From the NCBI RefSeq assembly GCF_016798245.1, contig NZ_JAEUZA010000001.1:728221-792220 (forward strand): DNA of 64,000 nt. Reading direction: 5' to 3'. Made by a program: the position numbers and the translations under genes. The stretch is from Alkalicoccobacillus gibsonii (GTDB lineage Bacteria; Bacillota; Bacilli; Bacillales; Bacillaceae_D). Positions 46,327 to 54,764 of this stretch are shown here, in pieces. The first letter of the stretch is position 1, and each line of letters begins with the position of its first letter. The notes under the pieces are model-generated. The model was not told the origin of the DNA and did no database searches. It saw nothing but the letters and a program-made list of their open reading frames with translations.

Positions 46327-46965
46327 CTAATTTGATGTGACGCGTTTATAAATAGCCCTTGAGTAAAATTGAACGACAACTGCAACGAATAGAACAATTG
46401 AAACGATTAGGACGGCTTGATATGAAGGAATAATGATCACTCCTATCACAATAAACAAACCACAAATAAAAAATGCCCAACCTGCAAAACGGTTAACAAT
46501 TGACCAAACCTTATCATTTTTGAGTGTATATTGGTTTCTAGCACCAAATATCATGTTACGCTTTAATTGAGGCATAACATTACCGAGAACCATTAATAGT
46601 AAGCCAAGTGAAATGCCAAAAATAAGTTCTGTATCAAGTGATAGTCCACTGCCTGTTAGAATGATAACTAAATGACACACAAAAAGAATGCTCATTAATC
46701 CACCAAGTAATGCAAGTTCCACAAGAGAAACTGTTTTTTGGTTTTGGGCTTGTTTAGACATTAACAACGTTAGTCCTTTTGCCAAGATAAAAAGGATCAC
46801 CATTACAATTGGCATAAGGCTTACAGCTGTTAAAGTAGGTAAGCTTCCGGTAACAGCTTCACCTGTCCAGTGAACAGCTAATTGATCAGGTAGTCTAGGA
46901 TATGTAGCTACACTTAAAATCAAAGCAGATAAAATGAGAAGGATTCCAACAATGTTTGCTCTCAT
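46327..46965 (-). CDS. sdpI: SdpI-family membrane protein
   Basis: A 212-residue, six-helix protein of the SdpI/DUF1648 family. The N-terminal DUF1648 motif YPRLPDQLAVHWTGEAVTGSLPT and the C-terminal SdpI block RNMIFGARNQYTLKNDKVWSIVNRFAGWAFFICGL are clear (each spans the regions about residues 20-45 and 137-170). In Bacillus subtilis SdpI gives immunity to the SDP killing peptide and captures the repressor SdpR at the membrane. The start ATG 46965 is set by AAGGGAG nine bases upstream; it begins directly after the sdpR stop. No toxin gene (sdpC) or its processing genes are visible. Confidence 0.85.
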   Translation of the reverse strand: MRANIVGILLILSALILSVATYPRLPDQLAVHWTGEAVTGSLPTLTAVSLMPIVMVILFILAKGLTLLMSKQAQNQKTVSLVELALLGGLMSILFVCHLVIILTGSGLSLDTELIFGISLGLLLMVLGNVMPQLKRNMIFGARNQYTLKNDKVWSIVNRFAGWAFFICGLFIVIGVIIIPSYQAVLIVSIVLFVAVVVQFYSRAIYKRVTSN

Positions 46966-46966
46966 A

Positions 46967-47236
46967 TTACTCATCTCCCTTAGGCTTAAATTGATAAAAC
47001 CAGGTAAACACATCCTGAAGCACCGTTGTATTTAACGTATGATAAATAAACTGCCCCCGTTTATCTGCCGTCACAAGGTTTGCTTGCTTTAAGATCTGTA
47101 AGTGATGAGAAATACTCGGCTTACTCATCTTAAAATGATCGGCAATTTGAGTCGCTGTTAAACATCCCTCTTTACTTAATACACTCATAATCTCCCTCCT
47201 TGTCTCATCATTTAACGCTTTAAATAATTCATTCAC
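46967..47236 (-). CDS. sdpR: ArsR-family repressor SdpR
   Basis: An 89-residue winged-helix repressor. MNELFKALNDETRREIMSVL, the recognition helix region SKPSISHHLQILKQANLV, and the KRGQFIYHTLNTTVLQD wing closely follow Bacillus subtilis SdpR. It lacks metal-binding Cys motifs, as in SdpR, which is controlled by membrane capture rather than metal. It forms an operon with sdpI, which starts one base after it. Two near-identical 31-base repeats in the promoter region (47251-47321) are its probable operators. Confidence 0.87.
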   Translation of the reverse strand: MNELFKALNDETRREIMSVLSKEGCLTATQIADHFKMSKPSISHHLQILKQANLVTADKRGQFIYHTLNTTVLQDVFTWFYQFKPKGDE

Positions 47237-47250
47237 ATGTCTAGCTCCTC

Positions 47251-47321
47251 TAATTAGATAATTAAATAACTGTCTAATTACATCATACCATAATTACATA
47301 ATTAAACAACTATCTAATTAC
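47251..47321. promoter_or_regulatory. Tandem 31-base repeats upstream of sdpR
   Basis: Two copies (47251-47281 and 47291-47321) are identical at 28 of 31 positions and start exactly 40 bases apart. Each contains an AATTAGA...TCTAATT or AATTAC...CTAATTAC partial inverted repeat. Candidate SdpR operators, about four helical turns apart. Confidence 0.6.
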
Positions 47322-47340
47322 AAATTCATCCTTTTTAATC

Positions 47341-47373
47341 AAAAAAAGACGCCCTATATTTAAGACGTCTTTT
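47341..47373 (-). terminator. Intrinsic terminator of htpG
   Basis: On the minus strand AAAAGACG pairs with CGTCTTTT followed by more T, 11 bases after the htpG stop. Confidence 0.8.
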
Positions 47374-47383
47374 GCTAATCCGA

Positions 47384-49264
47384 TTACACCATAACCTTAC
47401 ACATATCTTTTGTAAATTCCACTGGATCTTCAAGCGGTAATCCTTCAATTAACAGTGCTTGGCTATATAACAAGTTTGTATAAAGCTTTAGCTTTTCTTG
47501 ATCTGTGTCTTTTGCAGATTGTAGAGCTTTAAATACATCATGATTCGGGTTGATTTCTAACACTTTTTCTGCTTTCACATGTTGATTATCTGGCATCGCT
47601 TGAAGAACTTTCTCCATTTCAATCGTAACTTCACCCTCTGCCGCTAAAATAACAGGGTGTGTTTTTAATCGCTTAGATAGGCGGACATCTTTTACCTTAC
47701 CTGCTAAGATGGTTTTCATCTCTTCAAATAGGTCTTTATTTGCATCTAGCTCTTCTTTTGACTCTTCAGATTCATCCTCATCAAGCTTCAAGTCTGCACT
47801 TGATACAGACTGAAATTCTTTGTCTTGATAGCTTTGTAACATCTTAATCGCAAACTCATCTACATCCTCAGTAAAGTAAAGAATCTCATAGCCTTTATCT
47901 GCAACTAATTCTGTTTGAGGCAGCTTCGCAATACGCTCTATAGACTCACCAGTAGCGTAATAAATGTTGCTTTGATCTTCCTTCATACGAGATACGTATT
48001 CTGATAGCGTAACGAACCCTTTTTCCGTAGAAGAATGGAATAATAACAAGTCCTCTAAAACTTTTTTATGAGCACCAAATTCATTATAGACACCAAACTT
48101 AAGCTGACGTCCAAATGATTTGTAGAACGTCTCATATGCTTCTCGGTTGTTTTTAAGTAGTGACTGAAGCTGAGACTTAATTTTGGATTGAATGTTTTTA
48201 GCGATTAGTTTTAATTGACGGTCATGCTGTAGCATTTCACGTGAGATATTTAATGACAGATCCTCCGAGTCAACCATCCCTTTAACAAAGCTAAAGAAAT
48301 CTGGTAGAAGGTCTGCACACTTCTCCATAATCAAGACACCATTTGCGTAAAGCTCAAGCCCTTTTTCATATTCTTTTGAATAATAATCAAATGGAGTACT
48401 TTCAGGAATAAACAAGATGGAATTGTATCGAACGGCGCCATCAACACTTAAGTGAATATGCTCAAGTGGCTTATCAAAGCCATAACGCTTGTCTTGATAG
48501 AACTGCTCGTAATCTTCTTTTGTGAGCTCGCTTTTGTTCTTACGCCAGATTGGAACCATACTGTTAATAATTTGTTCTTCTTGTACTTCTTCCGTTTCGC
48601 CTTCTTCGCCATCTTCTTTTGGTTTGTAGGTTGTTACATCCATTTTAATTGGATAGCGTATAAAGTCCGAATATTTTTTAACAATTGATTTTAAGCGATG
48701 CTCGTCAAGAAACTCATCAAAGGACTCATCCTCAGTGTTTTCTTTAATATGTAGTGTAATGTCTGTTCCTGGAACATCCTTCGTAGCTTCTTCGATGGTA
48801 TAACCATCACTTCCATCAGACTGCCATCTGTAAGCTGAATCTGCATCTACGGATTTACTAACCACGCTCACCTGGTCAGCTACCATAAACGCTGCATAAA
48901 ACCCAACACCAAACTGGCCGATAATATCATGCCCATCTTTCATTTCATTAGTCTTTTTAAAACCTAGTGAACCACTCTTTGCGATTGTTCCTAAATTTGT
49001 TTCTAGCTCGTCCTTCGTCATACCAATTCCAGTGTCGGTTAACGTCAGAGTGCGAGCCTCTTTATTAGCCGAGATATGAATCGCATAACGGTCTTGATCG
49101 AAGCTAATCGCTTCATCAGTTAATGCACGATAATATAGCTTATCAATCGCGTCACTTGAATTAGAAATCAATTCACGAAGAAAAATCTCCTTCTGCGTGT
49201 AGATTGAATTGATCATCATTTCCAACAGACGTTTGGATTCAGCTTGAAACTGCTTTTTCTCCAT
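47384..49264 (-). CDS. htpG: Chaperone HtpG (Hsp90)
   Basis: ATP-dependent cytoplasmic chaperone of 626 residues, the normal HtpG length. The GHKL ATPase domain shows [17 protein letters not shown] (catalytic Glu, Asn), [14 protein letters not shown] and [15 protein letters not shown]; the middle domain has [38 protein letters not shown], recognisable by the SEDLxLNxSREMLQ motif. The ATG follows AAGGATG. It is monocistronic, ended by a hairpin, and has a perfect CIRCE element between promoter and gene, so it is predicted to belong to the HrcA regulon. Confidence 0.96.
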   Translation of the reverse strand: MEKKQFQAESKRLLEMMINSIYTQKEIFLRELISNSSDAIDKLYYRALTDEAISFDQDRYAIHISANKEARTLTLTDTGIGMTKDELETNLGTIAKSGSLGFKKTNEMKDGHDIIGQFGVGFYAAFMVADQVSVVSKSVDADSAYRWQSDGSDGYTIEEATKDVPGTDITLHIKENTEDESFDEFLDEHRLKSIVKKYSDFIRYPIKMDVTTYKPKEDGEEGETEEVQEEQIINSMVPIWRKNKSELTKEDYEQFYQDKRYGFDKPLEHIHLSVDGAVRYNSILFIPESTPFDYYSKEYEKGLELYANGVLIMEKCADLLPDFFSFVKGMVDSEDLSLNISREMLQHDRQLKLIAKNIQSKIKSQLQSLLKNNREAYETFYKSFGRQLKFGVYNEFGAHKKVLEDLLLFHSSTEKGFVTLSEYVSRMKEDQSNIYYATGESIERIAKLPQTELVADKGYEILYFTEDVDEFAIKMLQSYQDKEFQSVSSADLKLDEDESEESKEELDANKDLFEEMKTILAGKVKDVRLSKRLKTHPVILAAEGEVTIEMEKVLQAMPDNQHVKAEKVLEINPNHDVFKALQSAKDTDQEKLKLYTNLLYSQALLIEGLPLEDPVEFTKDMCKVMV

Positions 49265-49299
49265 CTTATAAACACATCCTTAATTGAAATGGTTGTCTT

Positions 49300-49326
49300 T
49301 TAGCACTCGACTAATACGAGTGCTAA
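49300..49326. promoter_or_regulatory. CIRCE element (HrcA operator) before htpG
   Basis: TTAGCACTC, nine bases, GAGTGCTAA: an exact match to the CIRCE consensus, 36 bases upstream of htpG and just downstream of its promoter. Confidence 0.95.
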
Positions 49327-49335
49327 TCTACTTAT

Positions 49336-49363
49336 ATTTTACACATTTGTTCGGTGGCGTCAA
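49336..49363 (-). promoter_or_regulatory. SigA promoter of htpG
   Basis: On the minus strand TTGACG, 16-base spacer, TAAAAT; the transcript would start at the CIRCE element. Confidence 0.65.
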
Positions 49364-49379
49364 CCGTTTCAATCGCAGG

Positions 49380-49409
49380 TGAATAATTCAGCTAGACAAA
49401 GACACACTA
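49380..49409 (+). promoter_or_regulatory. SigG-like promoter of the ger operon
   Basis: TGAATA, 17-base spacer, CACACTA; the forespore SigG consensus is TGAATA and CATACTA with 17-18 bases. The predicted start is about 30 bases before the first ger gene. The gap between htpG and this operon thus holds two divergent promoters. Confidence 0.7.
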
Positions 49410-49443
49410 CCAAAACGTACACCAACTGAGAGGAGCGAGGAAA

Positions 49444-50874
49444 ATGGATCAAACGGTTCATTTTAACACAGATACTGACTATAACAAGACACTATTACAT
49501 ACCTTTTTCTCGAACCAATCAGACTTTGGCGAACGTCAGTTTTTTATGATTGAATTAAATAAGTCCTGTACGTTTTACTTTTTAAAATCAAGAACGAACT
49601 TTACAACACTTATGTCATTTATTCAGAAGCTTGAAAAGATTACTCCTTCATTGTTTCAAGACGTGCCTCAAGAAGAAATCGTTCAGAAATCCTTACAAAC
49701 GTATTCCTATCAAACAACATACAACCTCTCTGACTGTATTCGCTTTATCTTTGAAGGCAAGTCTGTGTTAATTATTGATCAATCTGCAGAGGTCTATATT
49801 TTTGATACTGCCGACAATTTAAAAAGAGGTCTAGAAGACTCTTCTAGTGAGAAGGTTATTCGAGGACCTAAGCTAGCTTTTATTGAGAGTATTAACGATA
49901 ATGTAGGACTCATCCGACAATTAACTCGCGATCAGAACATTATTGTGAAAGAACACAAATTAGATGTGCAAAACAACGAGAAATTAATTCAATACCTTTA
50001 TAACCAAAAGGAAGTTAGTGATGAGCTTTTAAAAGAGGTCGATAAACGCTTGTCCTCGATAAAAACAAGTAATCTTGAGGATTCAGGAATGCTAGAAGAA
50101 CTAATTGAGGACAATTCATTGTCACCGTTTCCGCAAATGCAAAACACGGAGCGGCCAGATCGGGTCATTGCGGCGTTGAACGAGGGAAGAGTTGCAATGT
50201 TTATAGACGGCTCACCTTTTGCACTTATCATGCCTACTACGTTTGATTTGCTCCTCCAATCACCTGATGACTATTATGAGCGCTGGCTTGCTGCGAGTTT
50301 TATACGAATGCTTCGCTATTTATCGATCTTTATTACGTTGTTTCTATCTGCTTTCTATATTTCTTTGGTTTCCTTTAACCAAGGCCTTCTTCCAACGGAG
50401 CTTGCTATTACAATTGCTGGAACAAGACAAAATATTCCATTCCCTCCTTTTATAGAAGCAATCATTATGGAGATCACCATTGAGTTATTAAGAGAAGCTG
50501 GAATTCGTCTTCCCACTCCCTTAGGTCAAACAATAGGGTTAGTTGGTGGAGTTATCATCGGCCAAGCGGCAGTTGAAGCCAATATCGTGAGTTCTTTAAT
50601 GGTTATTATCATCGCTATTACAACGATTACTTCTTTCACAGTCCCGCAGTATAGCTTCGGACTTTCCTTTCGAATGTTGCGTTTTGGAGCCATGATTTCT
50701 GCTGCCATTTTTGGATTGTTTGGGACTGTTTGTTTCTTTATCTGGATATCGATTCATTTAGCAAGCTTAAAAAGCTTTGGGACCCATTATTTCTCATTTG
50801 AATTTTCAATCTCAAGAAAGAAATTTCTGGATTTATTCTTACGTTTGCCTAAGAAGATTAAATCTGCTCAATAA
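49444..50874 (+). CDS. Spore germinant receptor subunit A (GerKA/GerAA family)
   Basis: Subunit A of a germinant receptor in the inner spore membrane. 476 residues: an N-terminal soluble region of about 240 residues (LIQYLYNQKEVSDELLKEVDKRLSSI includes the linker), then four to five membrane helices from residue 285. The motif PDRVIAALNEGRVAMFIDGSPFALIMPTTF before the membrane part, and ITIELLREAGIRLPTPLGQTIGLVGGVIIGQAAVEA, marked by LPTPLGQTIGLVGG, are family hallmarks. The GAGAGGAGCGAGG site precedes the ATG. First of three ger genes behind a SigG-like promoter. The receptor's nutrient (amino acid, sugar or nucleoside) cannot be read from sequence. Confidence 0.92.
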   Translation: MDQTVHFNTDTDYNKTLLHTFFSNQSDFGERQFFMIELNKSCTFYFLKSRTNFTTLMSFIQKLEKITPSLFQDVPQEEIVQKSLQTYSYQTTYNLSDCIRFIFEGKSVLIIDQSAEVYIFDTADNLKRGLEDSSSEKVIRGPKLAFIESINDNVGLIRQLTRDQNIIVKEHKLDVQNNEKLIQYLYNQKEVSDELLKEVDKRLSSIKTSNLEDSGMLEELIEDNSLSPFPQMQNTERPDRVIAALNEGRVAMFIDGSPFALIMPTTFDLLLQSPDDYYERWLAASFIRMLRYLSIFITLFLSAFYISLVSFNQGLLPTELAITIAGTRQNIPFPPFIEAIIMEITIELLREAGIRLPTPLGQTIGLVGGVIIGQAAVEANIVSSLMVIIIAITTITSFTVPQYSFGLSFRMLRFGAMISAAIFGLFGTVCFFIWISIHLASLKSFGTHYFSFEFSISRKKFLDLFLRLPKKIKSAQ

Positions 50875-50890
50875 AAGGAGGGGAATATCA

Positions 50891-51982
50891 ATGGAAAAAG
50901 AAACAGAGACACTCACAACCTTCCGATTAACTGTTCTTATGATCAATTGCATGTTAGGTGTTGGATTTCTTGTCATTCCCCGTTATCTTACAGCGATCCT
51001 GGATTCCCCTGATGGCTGGATTTCTTTACTGATCTCAGGCGGAGTTATTTTATTGGCTGTCTTTCTCCTGTTATATTATTTTAAAAAGCATCAGGTTAAA
51101 GACATTGTAGAATATAGTGAATTAGCATTCGGATCAATTATTAGCAAAGTAATATGCGCACTCTTAGTTCTTTATTTTTCTACTCTCATTGGATATGAAG
51201 CCGTCGCAATGAGTGAAATGGTGCGGTTCTTCTTGCTGGAGAAAACGCCGCAAATGCTTGTCATTTTTATTATTATTTTTTTAGCAGCTTACCTAGCTAT
51301 TAAACCTTTTTCTACTCTCGTTCGAGTATGTGTATTCTTTCTTCCATTTTGTTTGTTTGTTGTTTTTTTTATCTTTGTATCTGGTATTGAAGAAGTAAAT
51401 ATTAATAACCTACGTCCCATCTTATATGAAGGATTCGCACCTTTATATAAAGGGTTTTTAAATACAACCTTATCTTTTCTAGGTCTTGAATCCTTATTAG
51501 TTCTGTTAGCATTTACAACCTCTAAAACGAAAAAAATGAGAGCTGCTACGATCGCAATTGGAAGCACAACACTCCTTTATTCCATCTCTTATATCATTGT
51601 AGTAGGTGCCCTCAGCTATCAAGAAGTGATGACGTTAACGTGGCCAACCATTTCCTTTATCCAGACGTTTAGTATTCAAGGAATTTTTATTGAACGATTA
51701 GATTCACTTTTACTATCTACGTGGATTCTTCAATTCTTCACCTTGTGTGCCATTAATATGTTTAACTGCTGTTATATTATGAAAAAACGATTTTCGATTC
51801 GACCGTTTATTACTTGTTTGATCGTAGTGCCAGTTGCTTTTATTGTCGCTTATATCCCTGATGACTCCGCAGAGATCGTTTTCCTCTCAAGTGTTGTCAA
51901 CCGTGTTGGTTTAGCATGTTTAGTAGGGCTTCCACTCATTTGTTTTCTAGTAGTTAGTATAAAAAAGAAGGTGAGCTCATGA
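50891..51982 (+). CDS. Spore germinant receptor subunit B (GerKB/GerAB family)
   Basis: The B subunit, an amino-acid-permease-like membrane protein that binds the nutrient. 363 residues, about ten helices; LTVLMINCMLGVGFLVIPRYL in the first helix has the broken-helix Gly pattern of APC transporters, and SFLGLESLLVLLAF and WPTISFIQTFSIQGIFIERLDSL are typical for GerAB proteins. ATG 50891 is chosen after AAAGGAGGGG; the frame extends upstream into the A subunit gene without a site. It starts 16 bases after gerKA and overlaps gerKC by four bases. Confidence 0.92.
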   Translation: MEKETETLTTFRLTVLMINCMLGVGFLVIPRYLTAILDSPDGWISLLISGGVILLAVFLLLYYFKKHQVKDIVEYSELAFGSIISKVICALLVLYFSTLIGYEAVAMSEMVRFFLLEKTPQMLVIFIIIFLAAYLAIKPFSTLVRVCVFFLPFCLFVVFFIFVSGIEEVNINNLRPILYEGFAPLYKGFLNTTLSFLGLESLLVLLAFTTSKTKKMRAATIAIGSTTLLYSISYIIVVGALSYQEVMTLTWPTISFIQTFSIQGIFIERLDSLLLSTWILQFFTLCAINMFNCCYIMKKRFSIRPFITCLIVVPVAFIVAYIPDDSAEIVFLSSVVNRVGLACLVGLPLICFLVVSIKKKVSS

Positions 51983-53121
51983 GAAAGATAAAATGTCTAT
52001 GTAGTCTTTTAATCATGGCGATTCTTTTAGCAGGTTGTTGGGATAGCCGAAGTATTGAAGACATTTCATTAGTAATTGGTGTAGGAATTGATCTAGAAGA
52101 AGATAGTGACAATATAGCCCTTGGTCACCAAATTATAGTACCGCCTAGCAATGGAGGAGACAGCTCACAAGGGTCTCCCTTTAAGAATATTTATACCTCA
52201 GGTAAAACAGTACATAGTGCAATAAGAAATTTAGCTTTGCGAGATGACCCAGTGTATAGTGATCATCAACGAATATTACTGATACATAACAAAGTTCTTC
52301 AAAAATATAGATTAGATGAAGTGATCAATCAATTAGTAAAAGATGACAAAACTCGCCGAAGTCTTTATGTATTTACGACAGATGAATCTATAAAAAAGAT
52401 TTTTTCAACCACTGATAGGGATGAAATACCCTCTAATCAATTGTATAGCCTGATTGAAAATAGAAGCCGCTCTACAAAAATACTGCCATCTGTTTCTTTA
52501 GGTAAGGTATCGTCAAACTTACAGAAAAAAGTTAGCTTTGTTTTACAGAATGTAGAAGTCATTAATAATCAAATTGCTTTAGCGGGAGGTGCAATCATTT
52601 CTGACGGTAAAATAATGAATCAAGAATTATCAGTTGACGACATTGCTACATTAAATTGGTTAACAGGGCGTATTGAAGGTGGGGTTATATCAACTGAAGA
52701 GGATTCTATGCCACTTGCATTTGAAATTCTTGATGATGTAAAGGTTAAAGTGAAATCTGAATATAAAAATGACCGGATTTATTTTACAGTTCATTCAGAA
52801 ACAGAAGGACGAATTTCTGAGGATTGGAACGAAGAAGGTGATTCATTTAAAGAGGCCTACAGTGTGAACCGTGAAAGAGCTGTAGAAGAAGAAATTAAGA
52901 ATCGCGTGGTGGATTTTATCCGTAAGTTGCAAACAGAAATACAAGCTGATGTCATAGGGTTTTCAGAATACGTAAAAGTTCAACAGCCTGACTTTTGGAA
53001 AGAACATAAAGAAGAATGGAACCGGTACTTCTCAGAATCAGATATTTCCTTTTCTGTGTCTGTTACAGCTGAAGATTTTGGTACAAAAGGTTCTATTAAA
53101 AAGAGAATGAGTGATAAATGA
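51979..53121 (+). CDS. Spore germinant receptor subunit C lipoprotein (GerKC/GerAC family)
   Basis: The lipoprotein subunit of the receptor. Signal peptide with LLAGCWD (lipidated Cys20) followed by the family motif WDSRSIEDISLVIGVGID. 380 residues in three domains; GKTVHSAIRNLALRDDPVYSDHQRILLIH near residue 75-103 and AVEEEIKNRVVDFIRKLQTEIQADVIGFSEYV near the C-terminus are standard for GerAC. ATGA overlap with gerKB gives coupled translation. Completes a single A-B-C operon; no D subunit is visible. Confidence 0.92.
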   Translation: MRKIKCLCSLLIMAILLAGCWDSRSIEDISLVIGVGIDLEEDSDNIALGHQIIVPPSNGGDSSQGSPFKNIYTSGKTVHSAIRNLALRDDPVYSDHQRILLIHNKVLQKYRLDEVINQLVKDDKTRRSLYVFTTDESIKKIFSTTDRDEIPSNQLYSLIENRSRSTKILPSVSLGKVSSNLQKKVSFVLQNVEVINNQIALAGGAIISDGKIMNQELSVDDIATLNWLTGRIEGGVISTEEDSMPLAFEILDDVKVKVKSEYKNDRIYFTVHSETEGRISEDWNEEGDSFKEAYSVNRERAVEEEIKNRVVDFIRKLQTEIQADVIGFSEYVKVQQPDFWKEHKEEWNRYFSESDISFSVSVTAEDFGTKGSIKKRMSDK

Positions 53122-53166
53122 TATATGATATGATAAAGACGACATTGTTTTAGGAGTTGACTACAT

Positions 53167-53469
53167 ATGAACCCATCAGAACGTGAAGCCTTTATTATTC
53201 AAAAATATAAACAAGAAGAAACGCTCATGATTCTTTTATATGCACAATGGTGTGTGAATCATGAGCTTGATCCCGTGATGATCTACGAAAAAGCCTATCC
53301 GCATCAACCTAAAAACCAACAATTACTAGATGCAATTGATCAAACCTTACCTAAAGCTGAAGCGGATCCAGTTCCACTTTCTTCATTACTAGAAGTCCTT
53401 TCATGGTTTGAGCAAAATGAGTTAGCTTTTTATGTGTCAGAAGTGGCCAACCACTTAGATTTACGTTAA
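53167..53469 (+). CDS. Conserved small protein of unknown function (100 aa)
   Basis: I do not recognise a named family. The protein is acidic, helical and has no membrane segment; YKQEETLMILLYAQWCVNHELDPVMIYEKAYP at residues about 14-45 and LLEVLSWFEQNELAFYVSEVANHL near the C-terminus look like a compact helical domain. TAGGAG nine bases before the ATG supports translation. It starts 45 bases after the ger operon, possibly on the same transcript. Its last nine bases overlap the convergent monooxygenase gene, an arrangement that leaves no room for a terminator between them. Confidence 0.65.
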   Translation: MNPSEREAFIIQKYKQEETLMILLYAQWCVNHELDPVMIYEKAYPHQPKNQQLLDAIDQTLPKAEADPVPLSSLLEVLSWFEQNELAFYVSEVANHLDLR

Positions 53470-54462
53470 CTTAAATGTTGAAGCAAGCCTCTGATAAGAA
53501 GCGATCCGCTCATTTAATGAATGAACGTTAGTTAAGACTATACACTCGTTAGATTGATAAGCGTGCGCCAACGTATTGATTTGCTCCCTAACGGATTTCG
53601 CATCTCCTACAATTTGCTGTTCTCGTAATTGTATTTGCAATTCTTTTTCCGTCTCTTCTAAAGAATACTGTTTGGCATATGTGACTGGAGGCAATCCTTC
53701 GTTGCCCTTCCCTGCCGTTCGTTCAATCGACCAGATCTGCCCGCTGCATGCCAGTTCTTCCGCTTGTTCTTCTGTTTCTCCACAGATAACCGAAACAGCT
53801 AGAATCACTTCAGGCTTATCTAAGTAGTTGGAAGGTTGAAAGTGATCTCGGTACGTTTTCACAGCCTCCTCACTTGATGCTTTGTTCATAAAATGTCCAA
53901 CTGCATAAGGGAGCCCAAGTGATCCTGCAAGTTCAGCACTTTTTTTACTCGTACCAAGAATCCATGGACTTGGTGAGACCTCAGGAACAGGGGCCGCTTT
54001 TAATGAAGAATAGATATGGTTCTCCGGAAAATCATTGGATAGGAAATGTAGGAGCTCCTCTACTTTTGCAGGCATTTGATAAATGGATTGCAGCATATTA
54101 TCCGTTAATGCCCTGGAAGCTTCTGCTGAACCTCCGGGAGAACGACTGACTCCAAGGTCTACTCTTCCTGGATAAAGGGTTGCAAGAAGATGATATCGTT
54201 CAGCGATCGTATATGGTTTATAATTTGGCAGTAAAACTGCACCCGATCCAATTCTAATTCGATCCGTTTTTGAACCGATCAAACTAAGGATAAGATCAGG
54301 AGCAGGGCAGCAAAGGCCTGGTAAATCATGATGCTCAGCAACCCAATACCGATGATATCCCCACTCTTCAGCTAATTGTGCGAGTTGAATGCTCTCCTCA
54401 ATTGCCTCTTCGGGAGTTTGACCTCTTGATTGAACAACTTGATCTAAAATACTTAGCTTCAA
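53461..54462 (-). CDS. LLM-class flavin-dependent monooxygenase
   Basis: A luciferase-like oxidoreductase of 333 residues that would use FMNH2. LKLSILDQVVQSRGQTPEEAI, with LAEEWGYHRYWVAEHHDLPG (residues about 25-55), is the typical start of the group that includes Bacillus YceB, YtmO-like and alkanal monooxygenase-like proteins; LATLYPGRVDLGVSRSPGG is the second common block, and WILGTSKKSAELAGSLGLPYAVGHFM the third. Start is TTG at 54462, just after AAAGGAGGGA. Substrate unknown. A paralogue with the same blocks is encoded 300 bases upstream on the same strand, separated by a repeat element. Confidence 0.85.
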   Translation of the reverse strand: MKLSILDQVVQSRGQTPEEAIEESIQLAQLAEEWGYHRYWVAEHHDLPGLCCPAPDLILSLIGSKTDRIRIGSGAVLLPNYKPYTIAERYHLLATLYPGRVDLGVSRSPGGSAEASRALTDNMLQSIYQMPAKVEELLHFLSNDFPENHIYSSLKAAPVPEVSPSPWILGTSKKSAELAGSLGLPYAVGHFMNKASSEEAVKTYRDHFQPSNYLDKPEVILAVSVICGETEEQAEELACSGQIWSIERTAGKGNEGLPPVTYAKQYSLEETEKELQIQLREQQIVGDAKSVREQINTLAHAYQSNECIVLTNVHSLNERIASYQRLASTFKLT

Positions 54463-54484
54463 CGGGAATCCCTCCTTTATTAGA

Positions 54485-54760
54485 AAGAGCGTGGGACAAA
54501 ACTTTAATGTAGATGGTAAAACACGAACAGAGCAAGATATCCGCTGCAGGAGAATCCCTCCCACCCACGTGGCACGGCCTCAGCCTCTTACGCGGAACCC
54601 CATCGCTACAGAGTCTTCACCACGTACTGTATCCACAGGAGAGTCGGGTTCTCCTTTCGCTCGTCTTACCAAAAAAACCGAGAAACACGAATGGCGAATG
54701 ATTCGTTCGTAGAATCATTCGCCATTTTCTCGTTCATTTATAGTTTTGTCTTAGCCTCTC
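54485..54760. repeat. Palindromic intergenic repeat element, long copy
   Basis: A 276-base element filling the gap between two monooxygenase genes. Ends are imperfect inverted repeats (AAGAGCGTGGGACAAAAC and the complement of GAGAGGCTAAGACAAAAC). It contains a perfect 15-base-pair hairpin (AATGGCGAATGATTC, 54690-54726) shared with the copy at 22375-22550, which is in the opposite direction. About 97 bases (54558-54654) in the middle, GC-rich and bounded by GGAGAATCC and GGTTCTCC, are missing from the other copy. Two short open frames inside it have no ribosome binding site and are not called as genes. Confidence 0.85.
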
Positions 54761-54764
54761 CTCA

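Noticed and set aside
47251-47321. Start of a CRISPR array
   Set aside because: Only two units with a 9-base gap, AT-rich and partially palindromic; no cas genes. Operator repeats are the better reading.
54491-54712. Two short plus-strand open frames (61-73 codons) inside the long repeat copy
   Set aside because: They lie within inverted-repeat DNA, lack a ribosome binding site and encode Arg/Pro/Thr-rich sequence with no family likeness; the short repeat copy does not keep the frame.
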